Of a stretch of DNA of 64,000 nt, positions 38,870-49,669 are shown piece by piece (position 1 is the first letter of the stretch; each line of letters starts with the position of its first letter). Where the stretch lies: contig OZ022349.1 of assembly GCA_963989245.1 (NCBI GenBank), forward strand, positions 34,031,616 through 34,095,615, read 5' to 3'. Below the pieces are notes generated by a model. It did not search any database, was not told where the DNA came from, and saw only the letters and a list, made by a program, of their open reading frames with translations. The position numbers and the translations under genes are program-made. Origin of the DNA: Nansenia antarctica. Taxonomy: Eukaryota; Chordata; Actinopteri; Argentiniformes; Microstomatidae.

Positions 38870-39018
38870 GAGTGCACCGTTCCTGGATGTACTGCAATAC
38901 CAGGTCGATGCGTGGAGTGGACGGAGCAAGCCCCGATTCCAGCTCCCTGTTGCAAAAATCAATTTAATATATGGTCCCCGGGTAGGGGACGTATCAGATA
39001 TTAAACTGATAAGAACAG
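38870..39018 (-). pseudogene. RNU2: U2 snRNA copy e, 3' part (nt 40-188)
   Basis: Same 3' part as in copy b, here bordered by the 3' end of the B/A chimera. Its 5' part is at 49425-49450. Confidence 0.95.
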
Positions 39019-40214
39019 GTGTTTTTTATTGGTTTTTATAAAAACGCAACACCGTGTATACAATCAATTAATCAAACAATCAGACATTTAAGACATTACA
39101 TTCAACAACAACCAACATTAAACTAACTAAAGTGCTCAGTGTTCAGTGTATTGTCCAGTGTAGTGTAATGTTCAGTGTTCAGTGTCCAGGTTCCAGTGTC
39201 GGTAGGAGGCAGGGGTAAAAAACCTGTTCGCTGTGCATCCGGGAAAAAAATTCCCCTGCAGCCCTCTAGTTGTAGAGCGACTACTATCCAGTTTGCCCAC
39301 CAGTGCAAAGCCGTGGCTCCCCCACCTCCCTCCCCCGAGGGACCCCACACACCCGACTCACCCGACCCGCCCCACCACCGGCGCATCCGGCCCAGCCCAC
39401 CAGGCTCAGACTCCTGTAGCCCTTCACGAGGCTAGCCGGACCAGGCGCCCCAGCGGCGGAGCAGATCGAGCACGCAGGCCGACCGGAGGCCCCTGAGGAG
39501 AGGCCCAGAGAGCTCGGCGCATGGCAGGCAAGCAGAGGCGAAAAACCTGTACACAGCTTATCCAGGGAAAAAGCTCCCTGGCTCTTCTCAGCTTGTTCCG
39601 GGCTGGGGGTTGGGGGTTGGCGGGTAGGGGACTGGGCCTGTAGCTGGGGGCCTGGAGTTGGGGGGGGGGGGGGCCCGGAACAGGGGGTTTGGGGTCGCTG
39701 AGTTGGAACCTGGGGTTGGTGCTGGGGTGACGTGGTGGTTCCCGCCGGTCTCTGCTCCTGGGTCTGGAAGCCTGGGTAGGTGTCAGAGCTGGATATGACA
39801 TGTGCCTGAAAAGATACAGGAGTGAGAGAAGGGAGGTGTGCATGGTTTGTGTAGTGTGCATTTTGGTGTCAGGCGGGTGATCAGTACTTCCCTGTGACCC
39901 AGTGGTGTTGGTCATCCTGGTGCTGGTGGTGCTGGCAGAGACGGCTGGTTCGGCTGTGGGTTGTGTGTGGTGATATTCTGGTGAGGGTAGGAAGTGGGTC
40001 AGTGCTGTGTACATGTGTAGGTGGTGGAAGGTGCAGTAAACTTCCCTGTTGGTGTTGTGCGCTGCTCCTCTCCTGGTCCTTGTGATGGTGATACTGCTGA
40101 CCAGGGCTTGTGCTGGAACGGTGGTGAAGGTGATAGTGCAGGAACTGGTGGTGTAGTGAGGTAGGCCCGGGGTGGGGGGGGGTTGGGCGATGCGGCGCGG
40201 CATGGGGGGGGGGT

Positions 40215-42555
40215 TTAGAGGATGACGTCCTTCCATCTCTCCACCCCCCACACCGCTCTTGCTTGATCCGGGTTATTTTTAAAGTCAACAATAGCATGGT
40301 CCCTGAGGCAGAGGGTGATTCTCCTCCTCAGGGTTGTCAGGTGGACGCTCTGTTTCTGATAGACCCTGATGTTCCTCGTCTCCCAGAGTACCTGCTTGAC
40401 GGCGCTGATGATCCTCCACTGTTGTTGTAGTTGGGGGGTTGTGCACCCCCCGGGAGGACCATACAGGATGTTCTCGCTCGTCAAGCGGGGCAGGGTCAGC
40501 AGGCTGTTTAGGGAGACAGAGGGAACAAACAGGGCCCAGACCCGCCTGGCCACGGGGCACTCACAGAACAGGTGGTTAATGTGTTCTGTGTCCGTGCATC
40601 CGTGGGGGCATTTATCAGTCGTTGCGATGTGCCGCCTATGCAAGAATTCCCTAGTGGGGAGACAACCATGAGCAGCCATCCAGGCAATGTCTTTTTGTTT
40701 ATTGTTAGTACATTTATGATTAATGTTTTTCCATACCTGTTTGGAGTCCACGGCTGTGCTGGCCTTGGGGTGAGTAATGGTTTCCTTCGACCTTATGAAG
40801 GTCATAATGTCTTTGTATTTCCATGAGGCCAGCCCAGCCGCGGACAATCCTGTCTTGAAGGCAAAGTCCCTCCATATCTTGTAGACAGGAGGGGGGTCCC
40901 AGCTGTAGGGCACAGTGTGATTTATTGATGCGGTCACCCTGAGTGTCCGGAGGATGGGTGTGGCATAGTATATTTCAAAGAACCTGGCTTTCCTATCTTT
41001 GTTGTTGATGTTGTTGATGAGGTTGGAGAGTCCCTGTGCCCTAATGATGTTTAGGATGTCTGGGACCCCTTTCCCCCCATTCTCCACTGTTTTGTACAGG
41101 GTGGTGCGTTTTAGTTTTTCCATCTGGCTCCCCCAGACAAAGGTAAACATGATCCTTTCGATGGTTTTGGATACTGCTCTGTCTGGGGGAAACACCCTGC
41201 CCAGGTAAAGGAGAATGGGAAGAACAATAGCCTTCAGGACCAGGATCTTGCCTGTCATTGTGAGAGGCCGTGCACTCCACTCACAGATCTTCTTTTGGAC
41301 CTGGCGGATGGTCTCCTTCCAGCTGCCGGAGGCTCCTCCATCTTTCTGGTAGGTGATCCCCAGCAGCTTAATGTTTTCCGTCTTTACAGGGAAGGAGGTT
41401 GCCAGGTTCTCCTGCCAGTGCTGCGACAGAAACAGCTCACACTTACTCCTATTGATCAGGGCGCCAGTGGCTGCACAGTAGTCCTCCACCACTTTCGTTG
41501 CTGTGGAAATGGAGCGACTATCCGTGCCGACGATGGTAATGTCGTCCATGTACGCCACCACCTTGAGCCTCTCCCCCCGGGCCCCTGGTAGAGGGTAGCC
41601 CATGATGTTGGGGGAGCTCCTGATCTTCCGTAGGAACGGCTCCAGGTAGATGACGTACAGTAGAGGGGCCAAGGGGCATCCCTGCCGTACTCCAGCTTTG
41701 ATGGGGAAGGGGTCTGTCAACTGGTTGTTGATCCGAACTCTGCTCGTGATGTTGTTGTAGCAGAGTTCGGTCCAGTTGAGCAGGTGCTGGGGGAAGTTCA
41801 TGCCTCTCAGCACCCTCTGCAGGAAACCATGGTTAACCCTGTCAAAGGCCTTCTCCTGATCCAGGCTGAGAAGGCCTAAAGGGGACCTCCGCTCCTGGGA
41901 GTGCAGGATGAGGTCTCTCACCAGGAGCAGGTTGTCATTGATGGACCTACCGGGGACGCTACAGGTCTGGTCAGGGGCTATAACTGAGGGGAGGAGGGTT
42001 TGAAACCGTTGGGTGAGGGCTTTTGTCATAATTTTATAGTCCACTGGGAGGAGATTGATGGGGCGCCAGTTCCGGAGGTCCTTGAGGTCCCCTTTCTTGG
42101 GGATCAGTGTGACCGTACTCTGTCTCATTGACTCTCCAAGCCTCCCTTCCCTGTAGACGGCTTTGAAGACCTCCGCCAAGTCCTCCTTGAGGAGATCCCA
42201 GAGAGTCTTGTAGAACTCTGCTGGGATCCCATCCGGTCCAGGGGCCTTGTGTGTATTCAAGGAGTGCACGGCCCGGGTGAGCTCCTCCGTGGTCAGCTCT
42301 GGGTTCTCACTCTCACCACCCTCGGGGACCCGGTCCAGACCATCCAGGAAGGTGGCCATGAGAGTCTCGTCGGTTGTCTTGATGTTGTAGAGACTCTCGT
42401 AGAACTCTCTTGCCACCCCCGGGATGTTGCCTCTGTCTGACACGGTGTCCCCATTGGTGTCGTATAGGGACAGGATAGGCTTGTGTTTTGACCGTGCCTT
42501 GCGGAAGAAGTGGCGTGTGCATTTCTCCTCCTCCTCCAGGCCCTGGAGTTTTTCC
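40215..42555 (-). pseudogene. Family B ORF2, 5'-truncated (in the chimera)
   Basis: Open from the chimera junction to the normal ORF2 stop. It covers roughly residues 350 to 1128: the linker, the whole reverse transcriptase (YMDD kept) and the C-terminal CCHC. The APE endonuclease domain is missing. The first ATG gives MSDRGNIPGV at 42443. It is out of frame with the A-derived ORF1 in front. It might still encode a reverse transcriptase without nicking activity. Confidence 0.85.
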
Positions 42556-42561
42556 AGAGTT

Positions 42562-43976
42562 TCCTCAGAACCGCCTGAGGCCCCCCTCTCACCCCCAGAT
42601 TTTCCCCACTTTCCCCCTGGGCAGGGGGACCAGCGATCAGCAGGTGCAGGTGACTCACTTGCGGCAGGTCAAAACGACTCACCCGCTTAGACCCCCCACC
42701 CGGGCTCTCCTCACTGCTCCCACTGCGGCTCCTGCTGCGGCCCCTGTCCGCCCTCCTCTCCCTGTCCTTCTCCTTCTTCCGCAGCCTCTTCCGCTGCTTC
42801 CTGGGGGTCGACTCCTGCTGCGTGCCCCCCAGAGGTGTCACGAAAACCTGGGGCGGGTCTTCTTCCCCCAGGAGCACATTCAGCTCCCTCTCCAGGGCAT
42901 CCAGGGACTGTTTCCCCCGGGCCGCCCTCAGCTCCCTCTCCAGGGCCTCCAGGGCCTCCAGGGCCTCACCCACCTCAGGGCCTGCTACCGGAGGTTGGTT
43001 CTCCGGGTCCTTCAGTCTGGGGGGGCGGGGGGGGAGGAGGGGGGGGGGAGGGGGGGGGGAGGCGGGGGGGGGAGGGGGAGGGGGGGGGGGAGGAAGGGGG
43101 GGAGGGGGGGGGGGAAGGGGGGCGGGTGCGGGGGGTGGGTTTGGGGGCGGGGGGGGTTGTGGGGGTGGAGGTGCTGGGGGCGCCTCCGCTCGGTGCTCTT
43201 CCGGCTCCTTGGTCCCTCGGCTTAGCCCCCCCTGCTGCATCGGCGTAGGATTTCGGCTTAGGGCGGGTTGGGCAGTCCCTGTACAAGTGTCCTCTCATGC
43301 CACAACTGTGGCATTCCCTGGGCTGGGTGCAGTCTTTTGCCACGTGGTCCTTGGCGTTGCAGTTCCTGCACCTCATCCCAGGGCAGTCCCCCTGCCCGTG
43401 ACCCGTCTGCATACACTTTTTGCAGAAGGGGGCCTGCCGGGCATAGTACAGGTTGCCCCTGTCCGCCCCCAGCGAGAAAAGTGCCGGGGGGTGTGCGTAG
43501 CCGTCGAAGCCTCCCTCTTCTGGCCGTAGGAGCACCTGGTACTGACGAGTCCCGGTCCATATCCCCCGGGCGTCCCTGATGTGGCGTGCCCCCGACGTGA
43601 CCCTGCAGTAGCGGCTCAGGAACCCCTCCACAGCTTCATCCTTCACATAAGCGTTGAACACGGTCACCGTCATGACCCTGAAATTATTTTTCCCCATGTC
43701 TGTCACCCTGTAGAGCGACAGAGGCATGGTCTCGGCCCCGACGGTAACCATGTCCATCACCCTTCTGATCATGGCCGCCGAGTGAAAGGTCACGTCGAAG
43801 GCATTCTCCCGCCTATTGCCCATCAGGCAAAAGATTTCCGGGACCGTCAGTTTCAGTTGCCCCAGCAACACCACCCGGGTGAAGGTATCCCTCAGCTGGA
43901 TGTCCTCCGTCTGGTCTCTCCATGCAAATCGAATCACGTTAACCTTTCCGGCCTCTGGGCCCGACTCTTTCTCCAT
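42562..43976 (-). pseudogene. Family A ORF1, 3'-truncated and frameshifted (in the chimera)
   Basis: Starts at the ATG encoding MEKESGPEAG. The N-terminal domain and three zinc knuckles (the third reads CHSCGMRGHLYRDC) are intact. The frame changes inside the C-rich proline tract (43017-43135), so the EALEALER segment is in another frame. The end is cut by the junction with family B. It differs from copy 1 at more sites than the A copies differ among themselves (e.g. KVNVIRF, CLMGN), so the A RNA involved belonged to a slightly different lineage. Confidence 0.83.
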
Positions 43977-44044
43977 TTTCTGCTTTCCCGGCAGAATCAA
44001 GATACAACACTTGATTTGCCTTTGCAAGTTACAGCAGTCTGCTC

Positions 44045-44058
44045 ACTGATAAGAACAG
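44045..44058 (-). repeat. U2 target-site duplication between chimera and family C
   Basis: CTGTTCTTATCAGT on minus (U2 nt 40-53), the same half-target as at 10435-10448. Confidence 0.92.
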
Positions 44059-44270
44059 ATTTTTTTTTCTTTCGAAAGGTTTTATTGTAAAAAATACAAG
44101 TACACGTTATGACATTACATGTTTAAAAAAAAAAAACATGGCTGTTGTACAGGAGCGGGGTGAGTCCTTATCAAGACTGCCTCGCCCGCCTTCATGAACA
44201 GTTCCCCGCGACCGCTGTTTCAGGCTCCCAGAGGAGACCCTCAACCATGGCAGCGGTGGCACTCGCGCAG

Positions 44271-47200
44271 TCAGGGCCGGACCTCTATGGTGGGCCTCTG
44301 ACCCCCTCCTCCGAATGGGCGACGTGCGACACATCCCCTCAAGGTCTCAATGGCCGCAGCTACCACCGCCTGTGGGGTGGTCTCCACGCGCTTCCCTACC
44401 AGCAGGCTGCGGGAGGTCCAGAGTGCTTCTTTAAAGCATGTCAGGGTGAGCCAGAGTCTGGCGAAGTCCGCTGATGGTATGCTCCTCCGGCTCACCCCGT
44501 AGAGCACCAGTTGGGCATCTAGGACCTCTCCCGCTGGCAGGCACGGGTATAGTAGGGGGCCGGCTCGTGCCCACAGGTCTTTCGCTGTGTTGCACTCCCA
44601 GAGCAAGTGCCGCACCGTCTCGGGGGCGCCACACCCTGGTCGGGGGCAGGTGGCAGATGCCGCCATGCCCCGGGAGTGCATGACGGCCCTGACCGGGAGG
44701 ATCTCATGGGCCACCATCCACGACAGGTCTCGGTGTCTGTTCATGAGGGCAGGGTGGGCTACGTTGCGCCAAACGGTGGAGGGCTCGCCGAATGCAAGCC
44801 CGCGCACCGGACTCACTGCTTCCCGCTCCTGCACAAGAGAAAGAAGAGAACGGTGTTTGATTAAAATAGCTTTGTTCTCATTCTCCATGTTATATCTTTT
44901 TAAAAACTTCTTGATAAAAACATATGCCGGTGGGAGATTAAAAGACACGGGTTCTCTCAAGTCTGTTTTTAAAAGTTGCAGCCGTCTCAGGTATGACCCC
45001 ATCCAGAACCGTGCCATCGCTGTTGTTTTGTGATCTCTGGATGGGGCCAAGGCGTATGCCATATGTAGCGTAGTGTAGCGGCTGCCTAAAAACAGGTGGA
45101 GGTCTGGGAGTCCTTTCCCTCCGTTCTTGGGTGTCTTTTTTACCTCCTCCCTTTTCAGTCTCTCCCACTTGGACCCCCACAGGAAATAAAACATGGCTCG
45201 GTCTAAAGCTAAAAGAGTGGTTCGTGACGGGATAAAAACAGAACAGATGAGTAAAAGCACAGGTAAAATCACAGCTTTAATGATTAAAACCTTGCCTTCA
45301 AAAGTCAGTCGTCTGAGTCCCCAGTACCCCAGTCGCTGTCTAACTTTCCCTATCACGTCCTTCCAGTTCCCTGTACCTCCCCCCTCCCTGTCAAACTTAA
45401 CCCCAAGTATCTGTAGGTCAGTCTGTGTCACTGTCAGGGGGAGTCTGTCCACATCGGTCACTGTCCATGGTCCGTAAAATTGGGCTTGGGTCTTTTCTCT
45501 GTTTAATTTAGCCCCAGAGGCCCGTCCGTACCAGTCAGTCTGGTCCAGTGCTCGGTCAACAGATAAAAGGTCAGTGCATAAAAGGTTCACGTCGTCCATA
45601 TATAAAACACACTTGGCGGTCAGTCCCCCACTCCCAGGAATGCCCACCCCACAGATTCGTTGATCCCTTCTCAAGAGCTGCGCCAAGGGCTCGATGCAGG
45701 CAACGTAGAGGAGGGGGGATAACGGACACCCCTGACGGACACCGCAGTGTATTCCCACCGCTTTTGTCAGTTGCCCATTTACAAGAATTCTGCTGGTGAT
45801 GTCTCTGTACAGCAGTCCCACCCAAGCTAGGAACCTCCCTGGAAACCCCATTTTTTGCAGTACCTGGAAGAGGTACTGGTGCGAGACTCGATCAAATGCT
45901 TTCTCAAAATCTAAATTTAGGACTACCAGCCGCATGTTTCTGTCTCTCGTATAACAGATGGTGTCTCGGATCAGTACGAGGCTGTCTGTGATCCTCCTCC
46001 CCGGAATGGCGCAGGCTTGATCCGGGTGAATCACATCCCCTAAAAACAAAGACATTCGATTTGTTAAAAGTTTACTAAATAGTTTGCAGTCGAAGTCTAA
46101 AAGAGTGATTGGTCTGAAGTTCTTTAGGTCAGTCTTGTCATGTTTCTTGTGTAAAAGCGAGACTATCCCTATTCTAAAACTGTCAGGTAGTCTGTCAAGT
46201 CGTTCAAAGTCCATAAAAACAGTTAAAAGGTTGTGTGCTAAAATGTCCCAGAAAGTCAGATAAAACTCCAGGGGAAGTCCGTCTTGGCCGGGGGACTTCC
46301 CCTTCTTAAAATTCTTTACACATTTATCCAACTCTAAAAGGTTAAAATCCTGGGCTAAAAACACACCATCCCCTACTGTCTTATCAATGAACTTTAAAAC
46401 TTCTCCCAAGGTGTCATTGCAAATTTCTTTTTCTTTATACAAATCCCCATAAAAATCTTCTACTACTTTCTTTATCCCTTCTGTGTCTTTTATTGTGTTT
46501 CCCTCTATATCTTTTAAATTTGATATTACCCCCCCTTTACTAATAATCTTCTTAAAAAAGTAGTTTGTGCATTTCTCTCCCTCCTCTATATCCCGTTCTT
46601 TACTTCTTAATATGACACCTTTGCTTTTTATTTCTGCTAAAATTGACATTTCTTTTTTCACCTCCTTTATTTCTTCATTAAAATCCAAACCCTGTTGAAT
46701 TAAATTAAAATACCTTTGAAGTCGTTTTTGCAGTCCCAACATGCATCTGTTTTCCCTATCTTTTTTCTGCTTGCCTACCTTCCTAAAAAAGTTCCTAGTC
46801 CTTTCCTTCACCATCTCCCACCAGTGTGCTCGTGTCTGGAAACAGTCTTGAAGGGTCTGCCATCCACTGAACTGCTCCCTGTACTCCTTCACCACCTCCT
46901 TGTCTTCTAGGAGGGAGCAGTTCAGCTTCCACAGACCTCTTCCTACAGTCACACCCGAAGAAAGTGAGAGGGTGCATGTTAGCATAGCGTGATCGGAAAA
47001 GAAAACAGGGGATAATCTAGCATCAGTCGGCGGGCAGTCCCGTGTAAAAATGTAGTCAATGCGAGAGGCTCTGGTGCCATCACCACTGAACCAGGTGAAG
47101 CCCTCCTCTCTTGGATGCATGTATCTAAAGCAGTCTGTTAGTTTAAAATCTCTACATAGGTTTTGCAATAAAACCCCTGCCTTATCTACTCTAAAATCCT

Positions 47201-47669
47201 CCCCTGCCCCTTTCCTATCTTTATTGGTTAAAACAGTGTTAAAATCCCCTCCTACCACTAGGGGAGCCCTACCTAGCATGTGGGACTGCAAGTCCTGTAA
47301 AAGGTCAAACCTGTCATTTTTATCATTAAAACCATACACATTCAAAATGTTAAAATCCTTTCCCAAAAATGTCAGATGTGTTAAAAGTGCCCGCCCATCA
47401 ATCACCACAGTGCTGCCCTTCACCAGCACTTGGGGGTTCTTGATCAGGAGGGCCACTCCATCGGAGCGGTTGTTATTGGACCCGCTCCAGATGGAGGGCC
47501 CATGGTTCCATCTCCTCTCCCACTCCTGGTAAGATTTTAAAAAGGGTAGAGAACATTCTTGAAGTAAAAACACATCTGAATCACATTTACTTAAAAAGGA
47601 TAAAACAGTTTGGGCTCTCACAGTCGACTTAACACTTCTAACATTTAAAGTAGTGACTGTGAGAGCCAT
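44271..47669 (-). CDS. Family C ORF2 (APE endonuclease-reverse transcriptase)
   Basis: 1132 residues from MALTVTTLNVRSV at 47669, the ATG that lines up with the A and B starts; an upstream ATG at 47699 would add ten hydrophobic residues. Endonuclease motifs: LQECSL, NVYGFND, VGGDFN, RIDYIFT and FFSDHAML. Reverse transcriptase motifs: NFRPITLLDFDC, LDFEKAFDRV, CGVRQGCPLS and YMDD (about 690-693). The C-terminal CX4CX7HX4C begins near residue 1008. No break is seen. The linker between endonuclease and RT is Lys/Ile-rich, in contrast to the Arg-rich linkers of A and B. Confidence 0.93.
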   Translation of the reverse strand: MALTVTTLNVRSVKSTVRAQTVLSFLSKCDSDVFLLQECSLPFLKSYQEWERRWNHGPSIWSGSNNNRSDGVALLIKNPQVLVKGSTVVIDGRALLTHLTFLGKDFNILNVYGFNDKNDRFDLLQDLQSHMLGRAPLVVGGDFNTVLTNKDRKGAGEDFRVDKAGVLLQNLCRDFKLTDCFRYMHPREEGFTWFSGDGTRASRIDYIFTRDCPPTDARLSPVFFSDHAMLTCTLSLSSGVTVGRGLWKLNCSLLEDKEVVKEYREQFSGWQTLQDCFQTRAHWWEMVKERTRNFFRKVGKQKKDRENRCMLGLQKRLQRYFNLIQQGLDFNEEIKEVKKEMSILAEIKSKGVILRSKERDIEEGEKCTNYFFKKIISKGGVISNLKDIEGNTIKDTEGIKKVVEDFYGDLYKEKEICNDTLGEVLKFIDKTVGDGVFLAQDFNLLELDKCVKNFKKGKSPGQDGLPLEFYLTFWDILAHNLLTVFMDFERLDRLPDSFRIGIVSLLHKKHDKTDLKNFRPITLLDFDCKLFSKLLTNRMSLFLGDVIHPDQACAIPGRRITDSLVLIRDTICYTRDRNMRLVVLNLDFEKAFDRVSHQYLFQVLQKMGFPGRFLAWVGLLYRDITSRILVNGQLTKAVGIHCGVRQGCPLSPLLYVACIEPLAQLLRRDQRICGVGIPGSGGLTAKCVLYMDDVNLLCTDLLSVDRALDQTDWYGRASGAKLNREKTQAQFYGPWTVTDVDRLPLTVTQTDLQILGVKFDREGGGTGNWKDVIGKVRQRLGYWGLRRLTFEGKVLIIKAVILPVLLLICSVFIPSRTTLLALDRAMFYFLWGSKWERLKREEVKKTPKNGGKGLPDLHLFLGSRYTTLHMAYALAPSRDHKTTAMARFWMGSYLRRLQLLKTDLREPVSFNLPPAYVFIKKFLKRYNMENENKAILIKHRSLLSLVQEREAVSPVRGLAFGEPSTVWRNVAHPALMNRHRDLSWMVAHEILPVRAVMHSRGMAASATCPRPGCGAPETVRHLLWECNTAKDLWARAGPLLYPCLPAGEVLDAQLVLYGVSRRSIPSADFARLWLTLTCFKEALWTSRSLLVGKRVETTPQAVVAAAIETLRGCVARRPFGGGGQRPTIEVRP

Positions 47670-47767
47670 TAATAATGATAAAAACAACAGGTTATACATA
47701 ATCAACTATGGGTAAAAACATTTAAAAGACTGCTTTAAAAAACACAATGACTAAAAAAATACAAATA

Positions 47768-49087
47768 TTAAAATGTTCCACTGTTATGAGAGTACTGTAC
47801 TATGGCTTTTTTCTTCACCACACTAGGCGGTGAAGGGTTATCAGCCATAGGCCTCCCCGGAGCTCTCTTTATGAGGGGAGTTGATGTCAGCTGCAAATTC
47901 AAGAAGGAAGTCTGATTGGGTGAAAGGGTGAGGAAGACTCTGTCCGGCTCATCTAATGATGATTTAAATGGCTGGTCAGCTCTTCCCCTTTTTTCCTTAT
48001 TCTCATCAGATTCTGAAGAGACAATTAAATTTCTCTTTTTTGTTGACAGCTGGGCGCTAGGGAGGGAGGGCTCCACAGAGCTACTACTTTCCCCACTTAC
48101 AGTTTCTAAAGTGCAATTATTCTCTTCCTCACTACTACTTTCCTTCACATTCTCACCCTCCTCCTGCCCCACGGTTTTCCCTTCCACTTCACGCTCTACC
48201 TGGGCTGGCTCCTCCCCTCCCGTCGCGCCCCCTTCCTCTCCTCCAATGGGAACTTTTGGCGGGAGATTTAAAATTTCTGGCTCCGCCCCTTCAATTAGCT
48301 CAGGAATTGTTTGAACCTGTCCAGTCTTTTTCACCTCTTTTCTTTGGGTTTTTACTTTGTTGGCAAATGATTGTGGGCAATCTCTGAAGAGGTGATCTGA
48401 GTCTCCACAGAGATTACACTTTCTGCCATTTGGACAGTCAGAAAAAACATGTCCAATCTCTCTGCACTTCCCACATACTAGTTCTTTGCATGCCTCTGCC
48501 AGGTGCCCATGCTTACCACACTTGCGGCATAGCTTGGGCTGACCCTGGTAGTGGATGTAGCCCCTGTTTTCCCCCAGAACTATCATGGATGGCAGTTGTC
48601 TCAGGCCCTGGAAGCCTTGGGGGTCTTCCAATTGTTGGATTGGGACCCGCCAAGCACAATTCCAGATACCGTCCTCATCTGTCACCTTCATAGCCTGGCC
48701 TTTGACAGTGCAATATCTCCCCAGCCAAACATAGATGTCACCTATATTCACCATTTCATTGAACATCCTGACAATAACCATTTTTGTGGTATTGTCAGTC
48801 AACTTCTCCACAGTGAATATATTGAACTGGGTTTTAACATTTTCAAACACATGCCAGAACTTTTGTAGCAGGGAAGCACTCATAAAACTAACATCAAACC
48901 CTCTATTAAAAGGGAGGGTAACAATGCAGTTCAATTCAGCAGGGGTGAAACCAAGTATTTTCTGCATCATTTTTCTGCTAAAATCCAACCTTGACATTTC
49001 ATGATACGTTAAGGTTTTCCCTCCAATTTCATTTAAGAGGAAGCGCACACTGTGGTGCCTCCTCGTGCCGGCACGGGCAGCCGACAT
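47768..49087 (-). CDS. Family C ORF1 (gag-like nucleic-acid-binding protein)
   Basis: 439 residues from the ATG at 49087 (MSAARAGTRR). An N-terminal region related to family B ORF1 is followed by three CX2CX4HX4C knuckles at 187-200, 205-218 and 224-237, all of standard spacing. The C-terminal part is Glu/Ser-rich with a KEKRGR basic patch. It lacks the long proline tract of A and B. The stop is about 100 nt upstream of the chosen ORF2 ATG, so there is no overlap as in family B. Confidence 0.92.
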   Translation of the reverse strand: MSAARAGTRRHHSVRFLLNEIGGKTLTYHEMSRLDFSRKMMQKILGFTPAELNCIVTLPFNRGFDVSFMSASLLQKFWHVFENVKTQFNIFTVEKLTDNTTKMVIVRMFNEMVNIGDIYVWLGRYCTVKGQAMKVTDEDGIWNCAWRVPIQQLEDPQGFQGLRQLPSMIVLGENRGYIHYQGQPKLCRKCGKHGHLAEACKELVCGKCREIGHVFSDCPNGRKCNLCGDSDHLFRDCPQSFANKVKTQRKEVKKTGQVQTIPELIEGAEPEILNLPPKVPIGGEEGGATGGEEPAQVEREVEGKTVGQEEGENVKESSSEEENNCTLETVSGESSSSVEPSLPSAQLSTKKRNLIVSSESDENKEKRGRADQPFKSSLDEPDRVFLTLSPNQTSFLNLQLTSTPLIKRAPGRPMADNPSPPSVVKKKAIVQYSHNSGTF

Positions 49088-49424
49088 TCTGGAGGCACCA
49101 CAGGTTAAAACAATAAAATACTAAAATACTAAAATGCTAAAAACTGGTAAAAACAGCTAAACCAGGTAAGAACTGCTAAAATTCAGACTAAAACAATGCA
49201 AAATGAGTAAAAACAAAAGGATTCACTTACCTTGACCTGGGTCTAGTTTGGTCTAACCACTGGTCTGCTCTTATACAATGAATTCCTTTTGTGATGGATT
49301 TAACAACTACTGACTGAGTTGCAAAGTCCAAAAGCTGGGGAAAGAAAATAATGTACTCCTAAAACGCAGGTAGAAAACTCACCACTAGGGGCAGAATTTC
49401 TCCTACAAACAGGAGCGACCGCTG

Positions 49425-49450
49425 TCTTAACCAAAAGGCCGAGAAGCGAT
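49425..49450 (-). pseudogene. RNU2: U2 snRNA copy e, 5' part (nt 1-26)
   Basis: U2 nt 1-26 with one substitution (nt 21 C to T: TTTTGGTTAAGA). It is joined to the 5' end of family C. Confidence 0.93.
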
Positions 49451-49568
49451 AACCCATAAATTGAACCGCGCCCACCTCCGCCGCCATTAAGGTCAAAGTG
49501 TGAAAGCTGGGTTGACCTGTGACCTGTGACCTGTGACCCCCACCTGGCTTACCTTGAAACACGGATAT
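49451..49568 (-). promoter_or_regulatory. U2 snRNA promoter region, copy e
   Basis: Only three GGTCACA repeats. Two changes in the PSE area (CAGCTTTCACACTTTGACCTTAATGG) are shared with copy f, so e and f belong to one subgroup of units. Confidence 0.6.
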
Positions 49569-49569
49569 G

Positions 49570-49666
49570 GGCTCAGCTAGACGCAGAGCCTGCCAAAAAT
49601 AGCTTGAACTCGTAAGTGTTCCTCTCCACAGAAGTCTTTAGTAAAAGGCGAAAGGCTTGTGCGTTT
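49570..49666 (-). pseudogene. RNU5: U5 snRNA gene fragment lacking its 5' end
   Basis: Same truncated U5. The terminal hairpin reads GCGTCTAGCTGAGCC (other copies: GCGTCTCGCTGAGCC), as in the copy at 55752-55848. Confidence 0.85.
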
Positions 49667-49669
49667 TTT

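Larger units (their letters stand above)
39019..44044 (-). mobile_element. Chimeric retrotransposon: family B 3' half joined to family A 5' half
   Basis: From 39019 to about 42555 it is family B: 3' UTR and ORF2 up to codon EKLQGLEEEE. From about 42562 to 44044 it is family A: ORF1 lacking its last 40 or so residues, and the complete A 5' UTR. The switch is abrupt (ggagtttttcc, then agagtt, then tcctcagaaccgcc), with about 6 nt of neither parent. U2 nt 40-53 flank it on both sides, so the hybrid sits as one normal insertion. Either the reverse transcriptase changed template from B RNA to A RNA, or two neighbouring elements were fused by a deletion. Confidence 0.88.
44059..49424 (-). mobile_element. 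Family C non-LTR retrotransposon, full length
   Basis: A third, clearly different U2-targeted family, 5.37 kb. It has a 5' UTR of about 340 bp, ORF1, ORF2, a 3' UTR of about 210 bp and AATAAA 30 nt before the 3' end. It is much more AT-rich in coding sequence than A or B. The 5' end joins U2 at nt 26, as in family B, and the 3' end joins nt 39/40, so U2 nt 27-39 are lost. The 5' UTR contains a CAAGGTAAGTG near 49230, which looks like a 5' splice site, but I see no spliced copy of C. Confidence 0.92.
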
